Positions 35,585-44,766 of a DNA stretch of 64,000 bases are shown one piece after another. The notes under the pieces are model-generated. The model was not told where the DNA came from, ran no database searches, and saw only the letters and a list, made by a program, of their open reading frames with translations. This DNA is from an uncultured Ruminococcus sp. (GTDB lineage Bacteria; Bacillota; Clostridia; Oscillospirales; Ruminococcaceae): the NCBI GenBank assembly GCA_902786965.1, contig CADAEJ010000001.1, forward strand, positions 62,001 to 126,000, written 5' to 3'. How positions within the stretch are numbered: the first letter of the stretch is position 1; every line of letters begins with the position of its first letter. The position numbers were made by a program, and so were the translations under genes.

Positions 35585-37666
35585 TTGAAAAACTACGACA
35601 GCACCAAGATCAAAAATATTGCCATTGCAGGTCATGCAGGTTCAGGTAAGACATCGCTTACAGAGGCATTGTTATATAAGAGCGGAACAACCGACAGACT
35701 GGGTAAGATCGCAGACGGCAACACCGTTTCCGACTTCAGCCCTGATGAAATAGCAAGAAAGACTTCGGTATATACCTCACTCACCACTATGGAGACAGGC
35801 GAGTTCAAGGTCAATATTCTGGATACTCCGGGCTTGTTTGACTATGAGGGAGAGATGATCGAGGGTATCTACGCAAGCGGATGCGTACTTATCACTGTAT
35901 CAGCTAAATCGGGCGTTAAGGTAGGAACACACAAAGCTTACGACTGCGCTAAAAAGTACAACAAGCCTACAATGTTCGTTGTTACCAAGCTAGATGATGA
36001 CAATGCTAACTTCAACAATGTTCTCACACAGCTCAAGGCTGAATTCGGACCGACTGTATGCCCTGTAGTCGTACCTGTTATTGCCGACAGAAAGATCGTT
36101 TCTTATGTAAACCTTATCGAAATGCAGGCATACAAGTATGTTAACGGCAAAGCAGAGCCTACAGATATGCCAACGGCAGAAGTTGCTGCTAATATGGAGT
36201 ACCGTATTGACGGTCTTGTTGAGGCTGTTTCTGAGGCAGTTGCTGAAACAGATGAAGCTCTGTTTGAAAAATTCTTCTCAGGTGAAGCTTTCACGCAGAA
36301 AGAACTGACAGACGGTATCCACAAGGGAATGAACAGCGGCGCGATCACGCCTGTTGTTTGCGTTTCAAACACCGAGCTTGCAGGTGTTGATATGCTGCTC
36401 AAGGAGATAGATCTGCTGCTTCCTCCTCCATCGGAAAAAGACGCTATGGTTGGTGAGGATGCAAACGGCGAGCTTGTTGAGGTCGAGTGCAATGAAAATG
36501 ATCCGTTGACTGCATTTGTTTTCAAAACTGTTGCAGACCCGTTTGTCGGCAAGATGTCATTTATGAAGGTCTTTTCAGGAAAGATCGCACCGAACAAGGC
36601 TGTTGTCAATGCTACAACAGGTGCTGCTGATAAGATCGGAAAGCTGGTTTCGCTGCTTGGTAAAAAGCAGACAGACGTGACCGAAGCAAACTGCGGTGAT
36701 ATCGTTGTAGCGCTGAAAATGAATGTAAACACCAATGATACTATATGCGATGCATCAAGAGTTGTTAAATTCCCTGCGATAGAGTTCCCTAAGGGCAGCT
36801 ACAAAATGGCTGTCAAGGCAAAGGCACAGGGTGACGAAAGCAAGATCTCCGCTGCGATCGCAAGGATCCTCGAAGAGGACAAGACTGTGAACTACGAGCA
36901 GGATCCCGATACTCTTGAGCAGATAATCTCTACACTTGGCGGTGTACATCTCGATTCTGTGATCTGCAAGCTGCGCAACAGCTTCGGCGTTGAGGTCGAG
37001 GTCTCCGTTCCTAAGATCGCGTACAGAGAAACGATCAGAAAGAAAGTTAAGGTCCAAGGTCGTCATAAGAAACAGTCAGGCGGTCACGGTCAGTACGGTG
37101 ACGTATGGATCGAGTTTGAGCCATGCGTATCCGACGAGCTTATCTTTGAAGAGAGGGTATTCGGCGGTGCGGTACCAAAGAACTTCTTCCCTGCTGTTGA
37201 AAAGGGACTTCAGGAGAGCATAAAGAAGGGTGTGCTTGCAGGGTTCCCAGTCGTAGGACTCAAGGCTATACTTGTTGACGGTTCTTATCACCCTGTTGAC
37301 AGCTCGGAAATGGCGTTCAAAATGGCTGCAAGCATAGCTTACAAGGAAGGTATGCGGCTTGCCGATCCGATACTTCTTGAACCTATCGGTGCCCTCAACG
37401 TTCTCGTTCCTGATGACAACACGGGCGACATTATGGGCGAGCTGAACAAGAGGCGCGGCAGAGTGCTCGGAATGAACCCGTCTGACAAGGCAGGACTTAC
37501 AGAGGTCGTTGCAGAAGTCCCGATGGCTGAAATGGCTGACTTTACGATGTATCTGAGGCAGACGACACAAGGCAGAGGCTCTTACACATTTGAAAAGGTT
37601 CGCTACGAACAGCTGCCTGCAAACCTCGTTGCAGATGTAATTGCAAAGAACGCTATGAGCGAATAA
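35585..37666 (+). CDS. Elongation factor G paralogue (EF-G-like GTPase)
   Basis: 693 residues, five EF-G domains. P-loop AGHAGSGKT at 15-23. The switch II motif, normally DTPGH, reads DTPGL (Leu84; codon 35834-35836), so the catalytic His is missing, and NKxD reads TKLD (134-137). These changes and the ETGEFKVNILD start match the EF-G-like (EF-G2/FusA2) class rather than the main EF-G. Domain IV and V are intact (SGGHGQYGDVWIEFEP, ITFYLRQ-like TMYLRQTTQGRGSYTFE). I chose the TTG at 35585, seven bases after GGAGAG; an ATG at 35570 has no ribosome site. It is monocistronic. Confidence 0.9.
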   Translation: MKNYDSTKIKNIAIAGHAGSGKTSLTEALLYKSGTTDRLGKIADGNTVSDFSPDEIARKTSVYTSLTTMETGEFKVNILDTPGLFDYEGEMIEGIYASGCVLITVSAKSGVKVGTHKAYDCAKKYNKPTMFVVTKLDDDNANFNNVLTQLKAEFGPTVCPVVVPVIADRKIVSYVNLIEMQAYKYVNGKAEPTDMPTAEVAANMEYRIDGLVEAVSEAVAETDEALFEKFFSGEAFTQKELTDGIHKGMNSGAITPVVCVSNTELAGVDMLLKEIDLLLPPPSEKDAMVGEDANGELVEVECNENDPLTAFVFKTVADPFVGKMSFMKVFSGKIAPNKAVVNATTGAADKIGKLVSLLGKKQTDVTEANCGDIVVALKMNVNTNDTICDASRVVKFPAIEFPKGSYKMAVKAKAQGDESKISAAIARILEEDKTVNYEQDPDTLEQIISTLGGVHLDSVICKLRNSFGVEVEVSVPKIAYRETIRKKVKVQGRHKKQSGGHGQYGDVWIEFEPCVSDELIFEERVFGGAVPKNFFPAVEKGLQESIKKGVLAGFPVVGLKAILVDGSYHPVDSSEMAFKMAASIAYKEGMRLADPILLEPIGALNVLVPDDNTGDIMGELNKRRGRVLGMNPSDKAGLTEVVAEVPMAEMADFTMYLRQTTQGRGSYTFEKVRYEQLPANLVADVIAKNAMSE

Positions 37667-37674
37667 TAAAAAAC

Positions 37675-37712
37675 AAGAGAGACTTTCATCGATTGAAGGT
37701 CTCTCTTTTTTC
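37675..37712 (+). terminator. Rho-independent terminator of the EF-G paralogue
   Basis: 14-bp stem AAGAGAGACTTTCA / TGAAGGTCTCTCTT with one T-G pair and a five-base loop, followed by T. It begins eight bases after the stop codon. Confidence 0.92.
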
Positions 37713-37723
37713 TCGTATAATAA

Positions 37724-38593
37724 TCATAGATTTATAAACACAGGCTTGTGGTTTTTAAAGTATGTGCAGTATTTAAAGCCGCAGTCCTTTGCTATCTGCG
37801 CGCCGATATCAATGCCCTGCCCTATCTTTTCAGCACAATGTGCATCTGAGCCAAGCGACAGAACTTCACCGCCAAGATCTTTATACAGCGCAAGAAGCGA
37901 CCTATCAGGCATTGTTGTTTTGTAATCCGTGAACAGACCTGATGTATTGATCTCAATACCCTTGCCTTTACCGATCAGCGTTTTGAATATCTGTGCGCAG
38001 ATGTCTTTGTATCTGTTCAGATCAATGCTGATCGCATACTTGCCTGTAATGTAGCGAAGCGGATAGGTTATATGTCCCAGTACATCAAATCTGCCCCACT
38101 CACACATTTCAAGCAGCTGTGCAAAATAATCGTCAAGCAGCTTTGTGATCTCTTCGGCAGTCATTTTATCATATTGCAGATAGTAAAAATCAGGTAAACC
38201 TGCATTGTTATGCAGCGAGCCGATAACAAAGTCAAGCGCTTTATCCGAAAGTATCTCATCGGCAATTTCGACCGCCTGAAGCGGCTGACCAAGCTCTGCG
38301 CCGCGGACAAATTCGATCCTGCCTTCAAGCTGCTGTGCAAGGACGTTTATCGGTTCAATGCTGTCGTTATGATACTTGCGGCAATTGTACATTATGATGT
38401 CATCATAATCCGCCGTCTTGCTGTCAATGCCGTAATGCTCGGGTTCAAACCAGGTATTGCACTCACAATGATCGGTCAGCGCCCAGGCAGTCAGTCCACG
38501 CTCTATCGCTTTTTGCGCAAGCTGTATCGGCTCGTCCTGTCCATCGGGAGAAAACCTGCAATGTGTGTGGCAGTCTATAAGTCCATTCAGCAC
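37724..38593 (-). CDS. PHP-type histidinol phosphatase (HisJ/HisK)
   Basis: 289 residues. PHP metal motifs: IDCHTHCRFSPDG, WALTDHCE, ELGQ, GSLHN, DVLGHITYP, EINTSG and SLGSDAHC. This is the type of histidinol phosphatase found in Firmicutes whose HisB has no phosphatase domain, as here, so it likely supplies the missing step of the his operon. Start is a GTG after GGGGTGATA. It lies five bases after the gene at 38598. Confidence 0.85.
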   Translation of the reverse strand: MLNGLIDCHTHCRFSPDGQDEPIQLAQKAIERGLTAWALTDHCECNTWFEPEHYGIDSKTADYDDIIMYNCRKYHNDSIEPINVLAQQLEGRIEFVRGAELGQPLQAVEIADEILSDKALDFVIGSLHNNAGLPDFYYLQYDKMTAEEITKLLDDYFAQLLEMCEWGRFDVLGHITYPLRYITGKYAISIDLNRYKDICAQIFKTLIGKGKGIEINTSGLFTDYKTTMPDRSLLALYKDLGGEVLSLGSDAHCAEKIGQGIDIGAQIAKDCGFKYCTYFKNHKPVFINL

Positions 38594-38597
38594 ACTA

Positions 38598-39371
38598 TCA
38601 CCCCTGTCTCATCTCAAACAGCTTTTTAGCGGCATCAAAGGCTTTTGCAAGGAACTGTTCATCGGTCATACCGTCATACAGACTGCTTCTGTTACGCATG
38701 ACCTCAAGTGAGATTACACCATAGTAGTCAAGCTCTTTCAGCTTTGATACGAACCTTTGCATATCAATATTTCCGTCAAAAGGTATCGCGTGCTGATCGG
38801 CAGTGCCGTCATTATCGTGTATATGCAGTGTTTTCAGTCTGCTGCCGTATTTTGAAAGTACATCGCTGCCTTTTGAGAAACAGTTTTCGTGCCCGAGGTC
38901 ATAGCACAGTTTGACATTTGTATCATCACACTCACCGAATATTGTATCAAGGTACTCGGGGCACTCGATATTCTCAAACGCAAGGTCAACATTCAAGCTC
39001 TTTGCATACCTTACCAAACCCTTGAAATATGTCTTTCCGCATTCGCTGACAGGTGGAGGTGTGGTCGTATCTGTCGGATGTACGACAAGCGTTTTTATAG
39101 CAAAATTATGACACGAATCGATTGCGCCGTGAAGCTTGATAAGGCTATCCATCGGGTTTTCATCAGTCCACAGATTATTCATCATATGAAACGGAGCATG
39201 GACACTTTCGATGCGCAATCCGTTTTCTTTTACGCACATAAGCTCGTCCTGAAAAACATCACTGCCGTTCCAGAAAAGCATAACGCTTTTGAATCCTGCA
39301 TTTTTTATCAGCTCGATTCGCTTTTCAAACGGCGTATCTTTGGTATAATTAGTGTTTATGCAAAGAATCAT
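38598..39371 (-). CDS. Sugar phosphate isomerase/epimerase-like TIM-barrel protein
   Basis: 257 residues of the xylose isomerase-like TIM-barrel family (AP endonuclease 2 fold). Metal-ligand regions: VHAPFHM, FENIE, YDLGHENCF, HIHDNDG, and VISLEVM with the second Glu. The exact substrate cannot be read. It is coupled to the PHP gene (five-base gap). Ribosome site AAAGGAG. Confidence 0.85.
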   Translation of the reverse strand: MILCINTNYTKDTPFEKRIELIKNAGFKSVMLFWNGSDVFQDELMCVKENGLRIESVHAPFHMMNNLWTDENPMDSLIKLHGAIDSCHNFAIKTLVVHPTDTTTPPPVSECGKTYFKGLVRYAKSLNVDLAFENIECPEYLDTIFGECDDTNVKLCYDLGHENCFSKGSDVLSKYGSRLKTLHIHDNDGTADQHAIPFDGNIDMQRFVSKLKELDYYGVISLEVMRNRSSLYDGMTDEQFLAKAFDAAKKLFEMRQG

Positions 39372-39434
39372 TGCATTGCTCCTTTCATGTATGCAAACAA
39401 TAATTCGCAGAGTTATCCCCTGCGAATTATTTGA

Positions 39435-40790
39435 TCAGTTTTTCAGTGAGTGCAGCGGTGCAGGTATCTGACCGCCGCGGTTGATAAACTTGCTTGGTGA
39501 CTCTTTCTTCAGCGGCATTACAGGACCGCAGCCGAACAATCCGCCCCAGTCAAGCTCCTCGCCGACCTTCTTGCCGATAGCAGGGATAACACGGACAGCT
39601 GTGGTCTTGCTGTTTACCATACCTATTGCAGCCTCGTCGGCAATTATTGCGGAAATAGTATCAGCAGGTGTATCACCGGGAATACATATCATATCAAGGC
39701 CGACCGAGCAAACCGCAGTCATAGCCTCAAGCTTTTCTATGCACAAGGCGCCGCTCTTTGCAGCATCTATCATACCAGCGTCCTCAGAAACAGGTATAAA
39801 CGCACCTGAAAGGCCGCCAATTCTTGAGCAAGCCATTACACCGCCTTTTTTAACTGCGTCATTGAGCAGTGCGAGGCAGGCTGTAGTTCCGTGCGTACCG
39901 CATTTTTCGAGTCCGATCTCTTCAAGGATATGAGCTACCGAGTCGCCTACAGCAGGTGTAGGTGCGAGCGAGAGGTCAACGATACCGAACGGCACGCCGA
40001 GCCTTTCGGAAGCTGTTACTCCGACAAGCTGTCCTACGCGCGTGATCTTATAAGAGATCTCCTTGATAACGTCAGAGATCTTGGTTATATCGGCATCGGG
40101 GTACTTTCTGAGCGCTGCTCTGACAACTCCGGGACCCGAAACACCGACATTTATCATGCAATCGGGTTCACCAACGCCATGGAAAGCACCTGCCATAAAC
40201 GGGTTATCCTCAACAGCATTGCAGAAAACCACCAGTTTTGCAGCACCGAAACAAGCGTTGTCCACAGTTCTCTCTGCGCACTCTCTTACGATCTGACCCA
40301 TCATTTTGCAGGCATCAAGATTGATACCTGTTTTTGTTGAACCGATATTGACCGATGAACATACTCTCTCCGTGCAGGCAAGGGCTTCGGGTATTGACTT
40401 GATAAGCTCAATATCACCTGCGGAAAATCCCTTCGGAACAAGTGCAGAATAACCGCCGATAAGGTTTACGCCGACAGCCTTTGCCGCCTCGTCCATAGTT
40501 TTGGCAAACTTGACAGGCGAACACTTGCAGGCAGCTGAAACGATAGCGATGGGGGTTACAGAAATACGCTTATTGATTATAGGTATACCATATTCTCTTT
40601 CGATCTGCTCGCCAACCTGTACAAGGTGTGCGGCTTTAGTCGTGATCTTATCATAGACCTTTTTGCAGGCTACATCAATATCGCTGTCGATACAATCAAG
40701 CAAAGATATGCCCATAGTTATTGTACGGATGTCAAGGCACTCGTCCTGGATCATTCGTATTGTTTCAAGTATATCATAAACATTTATCAT
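39435..40790 (-). CDS. PFL family protein, UPF0210 (DUF711)
   Basis: 451 residues of the UPF0210 family, distantly related to pyruvate-formate-lyase folds. Conserved stretches: [35 protein letters not shown] and [11 protein letters not shown]. Function unknown. It is nearly always preceded by an ACT-domain gene, as here (18-base gap), suggesting amino-acid-responsive regulation of its activity. Confidence 0.93.
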   Translation of the reverse strand: MINVYDILETIRMIQDECLDIRTITMGISLLDCIDSDIDVACKKVYDKITTKAAHLVQVGEQIEREYGIPIINKRISVTPIAIVSAACKCSPVKFAKTMDEAAKAVGVNLIGGYSALVPKGFSAGDIELIKSIPEALACTERVCSSVNIGSTKTGINLDACKMMGQIVRECAERTVDNACFGAAKLVVFCNAVEDNPFMAGAFHGVGEPDCMINVGVSGPGVVRAALRKYPDADITKISDVIKEISYKITRVGQLVGVTASERLGVPFGIVDLSLAPTPAVGDSVAHILEEIGLEKCGTHGTTACLALLNDAVKKGGVMACSRIGGLSGAFIPVSEDAGMIDAAKSGALCIEKLEAMTAVCSVGLDMICIPGDTPADTISAIIADEAAIGMVNSKTTAVRVIPAIGKKVGEELDWGGLFGCGPVMPLKKESPSKFINRGGQIPAPLHSLKN

Positions 40791-40808
40791 TTTGCAAAGT
40801 TCCTCTCA

Positions 40809-41078
40809 TCAGATGTGATGCATACAGTTAAAAATATTCTCGTGCATAACGGTAACTTTAAGACCGTTTTCCTCGCCGAGTTTTTCAAGCGACTCAGCCA
40901 TAGCCGCAAAATCGCTGTTGAGCTTGGAGATATCGACCATCATGATCATCGCAAACATCTCCTGCATAACAGACTGGGTTACCTCGATAACATTTGCATT
41001 GTATTCAGCGCATTTGGTACTTACCTTTGCAAGTATGCCGACTGCATCCTTTCCGATAACTGTTACAACTGCTTTCAT
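40809..41078 (-). CDS. ACT domain protein, UPF0237
   Basis: 89 residues, a single ACT domain: MKAVVTVIGKDAVGILAKVSTKC with the usual ligand-binding Gly-Ile between strand and helix. I chose the ATG at 41076-41078; the frame upstream does not look coding. It forms a unit with the UPF0210 gene downstream. Confidence 0.92.
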   Translation of the reverse strand: MKAVVTVIGKDAVGILAKVSTKCAEYNANVIEVTQSVMQEMFAMIMMVDISKLNSDFAAMAESLEKLGEENGLKVTVMHENIFNCMHHI

Positions 41079-41113
41079 ATTTATTACCAACCTTTCGTTA
41101 TTATCATTAAAAC

Positions 41114-41142
41114 AGTATATCACATTTTGTGACTTTTGCCAA
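41114..41142 (-). promoter_or_regulatory. SigA-type promoter with internal palindrome, upstream of the ACT gene
   Basis: On the minus strand TTGGCA, 17 bases, TATACT. The spacer holds the perfect palindrome TCACA-TTT-TGTGA (41120-41132), in the right place to block RNA polymerase if bound by a repressor. Confidence 0.75.
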
Positions 41143-41163
41143 CTATAGATTATAAATATTTTA

Positions 41164-43413
41164 TTAACGCTTATCTTTTTTATTTTTCGATGAACTGAAT
41201 ACAAAACCGACTGCGCACCCCAGCACCGCAACAACAGGGAAAACAACAAATCCTATCCATATTTTGCTGCCCGGGTTATCAGCATTGTCATCATTATCAG
41301 TTTTCACAAGATAAGATCTTTTCACAATACCATTGTCATACTCAAAATGCCCGAGATCTTTGCTGACATTATTATTCGTGTTGAGCAGTTCAGCTATCTT
41401 CCTAACTGCATAGGTCTTTTTTACGCAGTCGAGCTTATCCTGCGCGGTTGAGAAGCAGTTAATCACACAATAGTTTTCACCTATGCACTCTCCGACCACG
41501 CCGTTTGCATCCTTCAGATCAGACCAACAATCACTTACCGTTCCGCCTTCAAGTCTGCCGACAATACCGCCGCAGTTATCTGCCTTTATTTCGCCTGCAA
41601 AGCCACAGCTTTGGATAGTGCCAAGCTCACATATGCCTGCTATACCGCCTGCCGTATCAGCTTTGATATTACAATCGACAACATTCAGATCAGTCACAAT
41701 GCTGTATCTGCCGAGGTATCCGAAGACACCGACGGGAGAAGCGTCTTTTTTGTCAAGCTTTATGTTTTTGAATTTGTGACCGCCGCCGTCGAAATAACCA
41801 TTAAAACACCTATCCTGCGAATTTCCCGCAGGGATAAACTCTGTTTTTTCAAAGTCAATATCCGACTCGACAACGACTGTTTTATCTCGGTACTGGTTGC
41901 CGCTGTTTACATCGGCGGCAAATCTGTTCCAATCGTCTGCACTTGATATAACAGTATAGCTGTCACATTCATTTCTGCGTGACTCAAGCAGCTTTTCCGC
42001 CTTTTTTATCTCAAAAGAGCTTGGCGATTTTTTATCTATTACACTTTGGGCATACTCGGCAGCGCGCTGCATACCTCGCTTGTTTTGCATTTCTTTCAGC
42101 TTATCCTTTAGTTCAGATGTATCGCCCTTGCATGTATTCTGCGTATATGCGTTGATATAAGCATTGTTGTAAACAAGCTCCAAGCAGTCATGCCAGCCCT
42201 TTTCCTCGGTATAATAATATGACTGACCTTTTTCACTTTCACATTTTCCGTCCTCGGCAACAAAAAAGTTCTTGCCGTTATTTGATTTTAAAGAGATCAC
42301 TACCGAAAAACGTTCGCCCTTTGAAAGCTTTATCTCCGATGGCATTTGAACGGTATAATATCCATCGAACCGAACGCTTCCGTCAATATCGGCACACTCA
42401 ATCCCTTCAACGGGACTGCCCTCTTTTACCTCTTTAAAAATGCGTATCTTATATTCTGTTCCCTTTCCGCCGTTTTCCTCAACAAAAAAAGAAACGCTTG
42501 TCAGTTTTTCATCATCCTGCGCGGTGAATACATTAGCCGCCTGCACGGGATTCTTTGATGACGCGTACATTCTGTCCATACCGCCGTTGTATGTATATAC
42601 GTTATCAGATGACGGTTTCTTTAGTTTATAAAAATAAAAGTCAGTAAGCTCTTTTTCGCAGTATGATATCCAGTAATACCCATTGTCGTTGCGTGTCCCC
42701 CATACACCTTTGACAAGCCACGCGCCATCCTTTTCAGGCTTTTGAGCACCAAAATTGTCTCTGCTGTAATTGTCGTCCCAACCGATGACAGTAACACTGT
42801 GATTAACATCAGTACGCTCACTCTGATAATAACTTTTATGATCGCTGCTGAAAGCATCCTGATCATTATGATAGCACGCCGCTGCGCCGCCAAGCTGCAT
42901 AAGCTTTTTCTTGACAAGTTCCGTGTCTCCCGTAACCTTTTCGACCGATTCAAGCTCGAACTCACTCAGCCCCTGAAGCGAGTACGAAACAGGGTTCTTA
43001 TGAGGCGCGCTCAGATATGTTGGTTCATCTATCTCATTGACCAATCCGCAAAGACGAGCCATTGCATATACCGGCGCGATTATGAAATTGCTTCCATACC
43101 GTTCGGAATCGGGAGGGTTACCTTTTTCCGATTGTGACGAGAACCACGCCAATGCACTTTCCGAAATATCAACCGATGCGTTGTCAAGACCTGTAAAGAT
43201 AAGGCTTTGCTCGACTGCACCTACCGTGGAATAGCACCAGCACAGATCGTAAGCCTGCGGAGTCTGCCTTACAGGTGTGACCTTTCCCTTTTGTGTTGGG
43301 TCAAATTCTGACGGAATGCCATCATCATTATCAGCAAACGCCTGAAAAGGCATAAACAGAGTACATATTAAAAGTGAAAGAACAAGGCACATCAGCCTGT
43401 ACCTATGTTTCAT
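41164..43413 (-). CDS. Secreted papain-like (C1A) protein with GLUG repeats and membrane anchor
   Basis: About 749 residues. Signal peptide 1-26. C1A peptidase-like domain: Cys58 in DLCWCYS, His205 in VNHSVTVIGWD; the usual KNSWG is KGVWG so the active-site Asn is Gly236. A lectin-like beta domain follows (about 260-420). Near the end are GLUG-type repeats (GGIAGICELGTIQSCGF, GGIVGRLEGGTVSDCW). A last hydrophobic segment and KNKKDKR tail would anchor it to the membrane. I chose the ATG at 43411-43413; a weaker ATG lies two codons upstream. It begins 12 bases after tmcAL. Confidence 0.8.
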   Translation of the reverse strand: MKHRYRLMCLVLSLLICTLFMPFQAFADNDDGIPSEFDPTQKGKVTPVRQTPQAYDLCWCYSTVGAVEQSLIFTGLDNASVDISESALAWFSSQSEKGNPPDSERYGSNFIIAPVYAMARLCGLVNEIDEPTYLSAPHKNPVSYSLQGLSEFELESVEKVTGDTELVKKKLMQLGGAAACYHNDQDAFSSDHKSYYQSERTDVNHSVTVIGWDDNYSRDNFGAQKPEKDGAWLVKGVWGTRNDNGYYWISYCEKELTDFYFYKLKKPSSDNVYTYNGGMDRMYASSKNPVQAANVFTAQDDEKLTSVSFFVEENGGKGTEYKIRIFKEVKEGSPVEGIECADIDGSVRFDGYYTVQMPSEIKLSKGERFSVVISLKSNNGKNFFVAEDGKCESEKGQSYYYTEEKGWHDCLELVYNNAYINAYTQNTCKGDTSELKDKLKEMQNKRGMQRAAEYAQSVIDKKSPSSFEIKKAEKLLESRRNECDSYTVISSADDWNRFAADVNSGNQYRDKTVVVESDIDFEKTEFIPAGNSQDRCFNGYFDGGGHKFKNIKLDKKDASPVGVFGYLGRYSIVTDLNVVDCNIKADTAGGIAGICELGTIQSCGFAGEIKADNCGGIVGRLEGGTVSDCWSDLKDANGVVGECIGENYCVINCFSTAQDKLDCVKKTYAVRKIAELLNTNNNVSKDLGHFEYDNGIVKRSYLVKTDNDDNADNPGSKIWIGFVVFPVVAVLGCAVGFVFSSSKNKKDKR

Positions 43414-43425
43414 CAGCATCACCAA

Positions 43426-44583
43426 CTACTTTGTCAAAACGATTTTTCTTGTATACTCGTTGCTGAACTCATCGCCCGCACAGATCTCGCGAAGCCTTAC
43501 AGCGTTGCACTCAAGCATTGCCACGCGGCGACAGTCAATATTCTTTTCAAGCTTGCTTAAAGAAGTGTCGTACTCAAGCGTTCTGTTTTTAGCGCAGGCA
43601 AGTATTTGCGCGCCCCTGTCATTGAGCGCAAGTATTCTGCCGTACGGCACGGAAACGTGCATATCAAGGTCGCAGATACCAAGTGCAAGATGCATTATCA
43701 TTCGTCTAATACGAGCCATTGTTATATCCTTGCTCTTGATAAGGCTCTCAAACTCCGCAACGCTCTGCGGACATTTCTGAACGGCTTTGTAGAACCTGTT
43801 AGCAAGACTTTGAGTCATAAACGGCAGCTCTTCAACAAGGTCTTCATCTGCTGTCATTATCCTGAAAAGCAGCGCTTTATCCATATTATCCAAATATGAC
43901 GGGGCGCTGTCAGGAAGCTCGGGAACAAGCTTTGAAAGGTTGGTTTTGTACCTTATCATCTTGCGTATCAGCGTTGCACTTGCAAGGTCGCCGTTGACCT
44001 CCATATCATCGTGGAACACGCCGCTGCGCTCAACACACATAAGCTTTATCCATGGTGCGAACTGTTTGGCAGCCTTGATATATTCAATTGCAAGAATGTT
44101 GTTTGCATCACTCAGTATATCCTTTATCTCTGCGCAGTCGCTCTCGGCAGCCTTTTGCATCGCCGCTGGGTAGCTTAATCCGTTTGAAATAAGCTCTTTG
44201 AACTGTTCGCTGTCTTCAAGGTCAGCACAGCGCTGTTGTGCTTTTTCAAGAAGCTCTGCATTCCCGCAGGCACAGCCAAATGAAACAGCGCTTACAACTC
44301 CCTCTCCAAGACCTGCAAGCAGCTTTATCGCATTTTCAGCAAAGACCTGCGCAGGCGCACAAGAATACGGCGCACTCAATTCAACAACAAGGTCTGCACC
44401 ATTTTTCAGCGCTGACTGCGCACGCTCATATTTGGAGTAAACAGCGACATCGCCGCGCTGTACGGCATCACCGCTCATAACAACAACAATATGATCGGCA
44501 CCCATTTTTCTGGTCTGTTCAAGATGATATTTGTGTCCGTTATGGAATGGATTGTATTCAGCTACCACGCCTGCAATAAGCAT
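43426..44583 (-). CDS. tmcAL: tRNA(Met) cytidine acetate ligase TmcAL
   Basis: 385 residues. HIGH-type nucleotidyltransferase that uses acetate and ATP to form N4-acetylcytidine at the wobble position of elongator tRNA-Met. N-terminus GVVAEYNPFHNGHKYHLEQTR has the HxGH site; further VVVMSGDAVQRGDVAVYSKYERA. The chosen ATG at 44581-44583 follows AGGAGG by seven bases; the frame is open 17 codons further up but not coding. It faces acetate kinase (ackA), an acetate-linked neighbour on the other strand. Confidence 0.95.
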   Translation of the reverse strand: MLIAGVVAEYNPFHNGHKYHLEQTRKMGADHIVVVMSGDAVQRGDVAVYSKYERAQSALKNGADLVVELSAPYSCAPAQVFAENAIKLLAGLGEGVVSAVSFGCACGNAELLEKAQQRCADLEDSEQFKELISNGLSYPAAMQKAAESDCAEIKDILSDANNILAIEYIKAAKQFAPWIKLMCVERSGVFHDDMEVNGDLASATLIRKMIRYKTNLSKLVPELPDSAPSYLDNMDKALLFRIMTADEDLVEELPFMTQSLANRFYKAVQKCPQSVAEFESLIKSKDITMARIRRMIMHLALGICDLDMHVSVPYGRILALNDRGAQILACAKNRTLEYDTSLSKLEKNIDCRRVAMLECNAVRLREICAGDEFSNEYTRKIVLTK

Positions 44584-44662
44584 TTGCGTCCCTCCTGAAA
44601 AACGAAAATATGAATATAATAAAAACTTTTTCAAATATATAGCATATTTATTATAATTGTAC

Positions 44663-44690
44663 TTGAAATTTACTGTAAATATGGTATACT
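44663..44690 (+). promoter_or_regulatory. SigA-type promoter of ackA
   Basis: TTGAAA, 16 bases, TATACT, about 75 bases before the ackA start. The intergenic stretch 44584-44766 is otherwise AT-rich with no clear structure. Confidence 0.7.
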
Positions 44691-44766
44691 GTTATTATAT
44701 TATATTGTAGCTTTAAAGTCAAGCAACAGTAATATTGTAAATCATTTTTGAGAGGAGTATTTCTTG

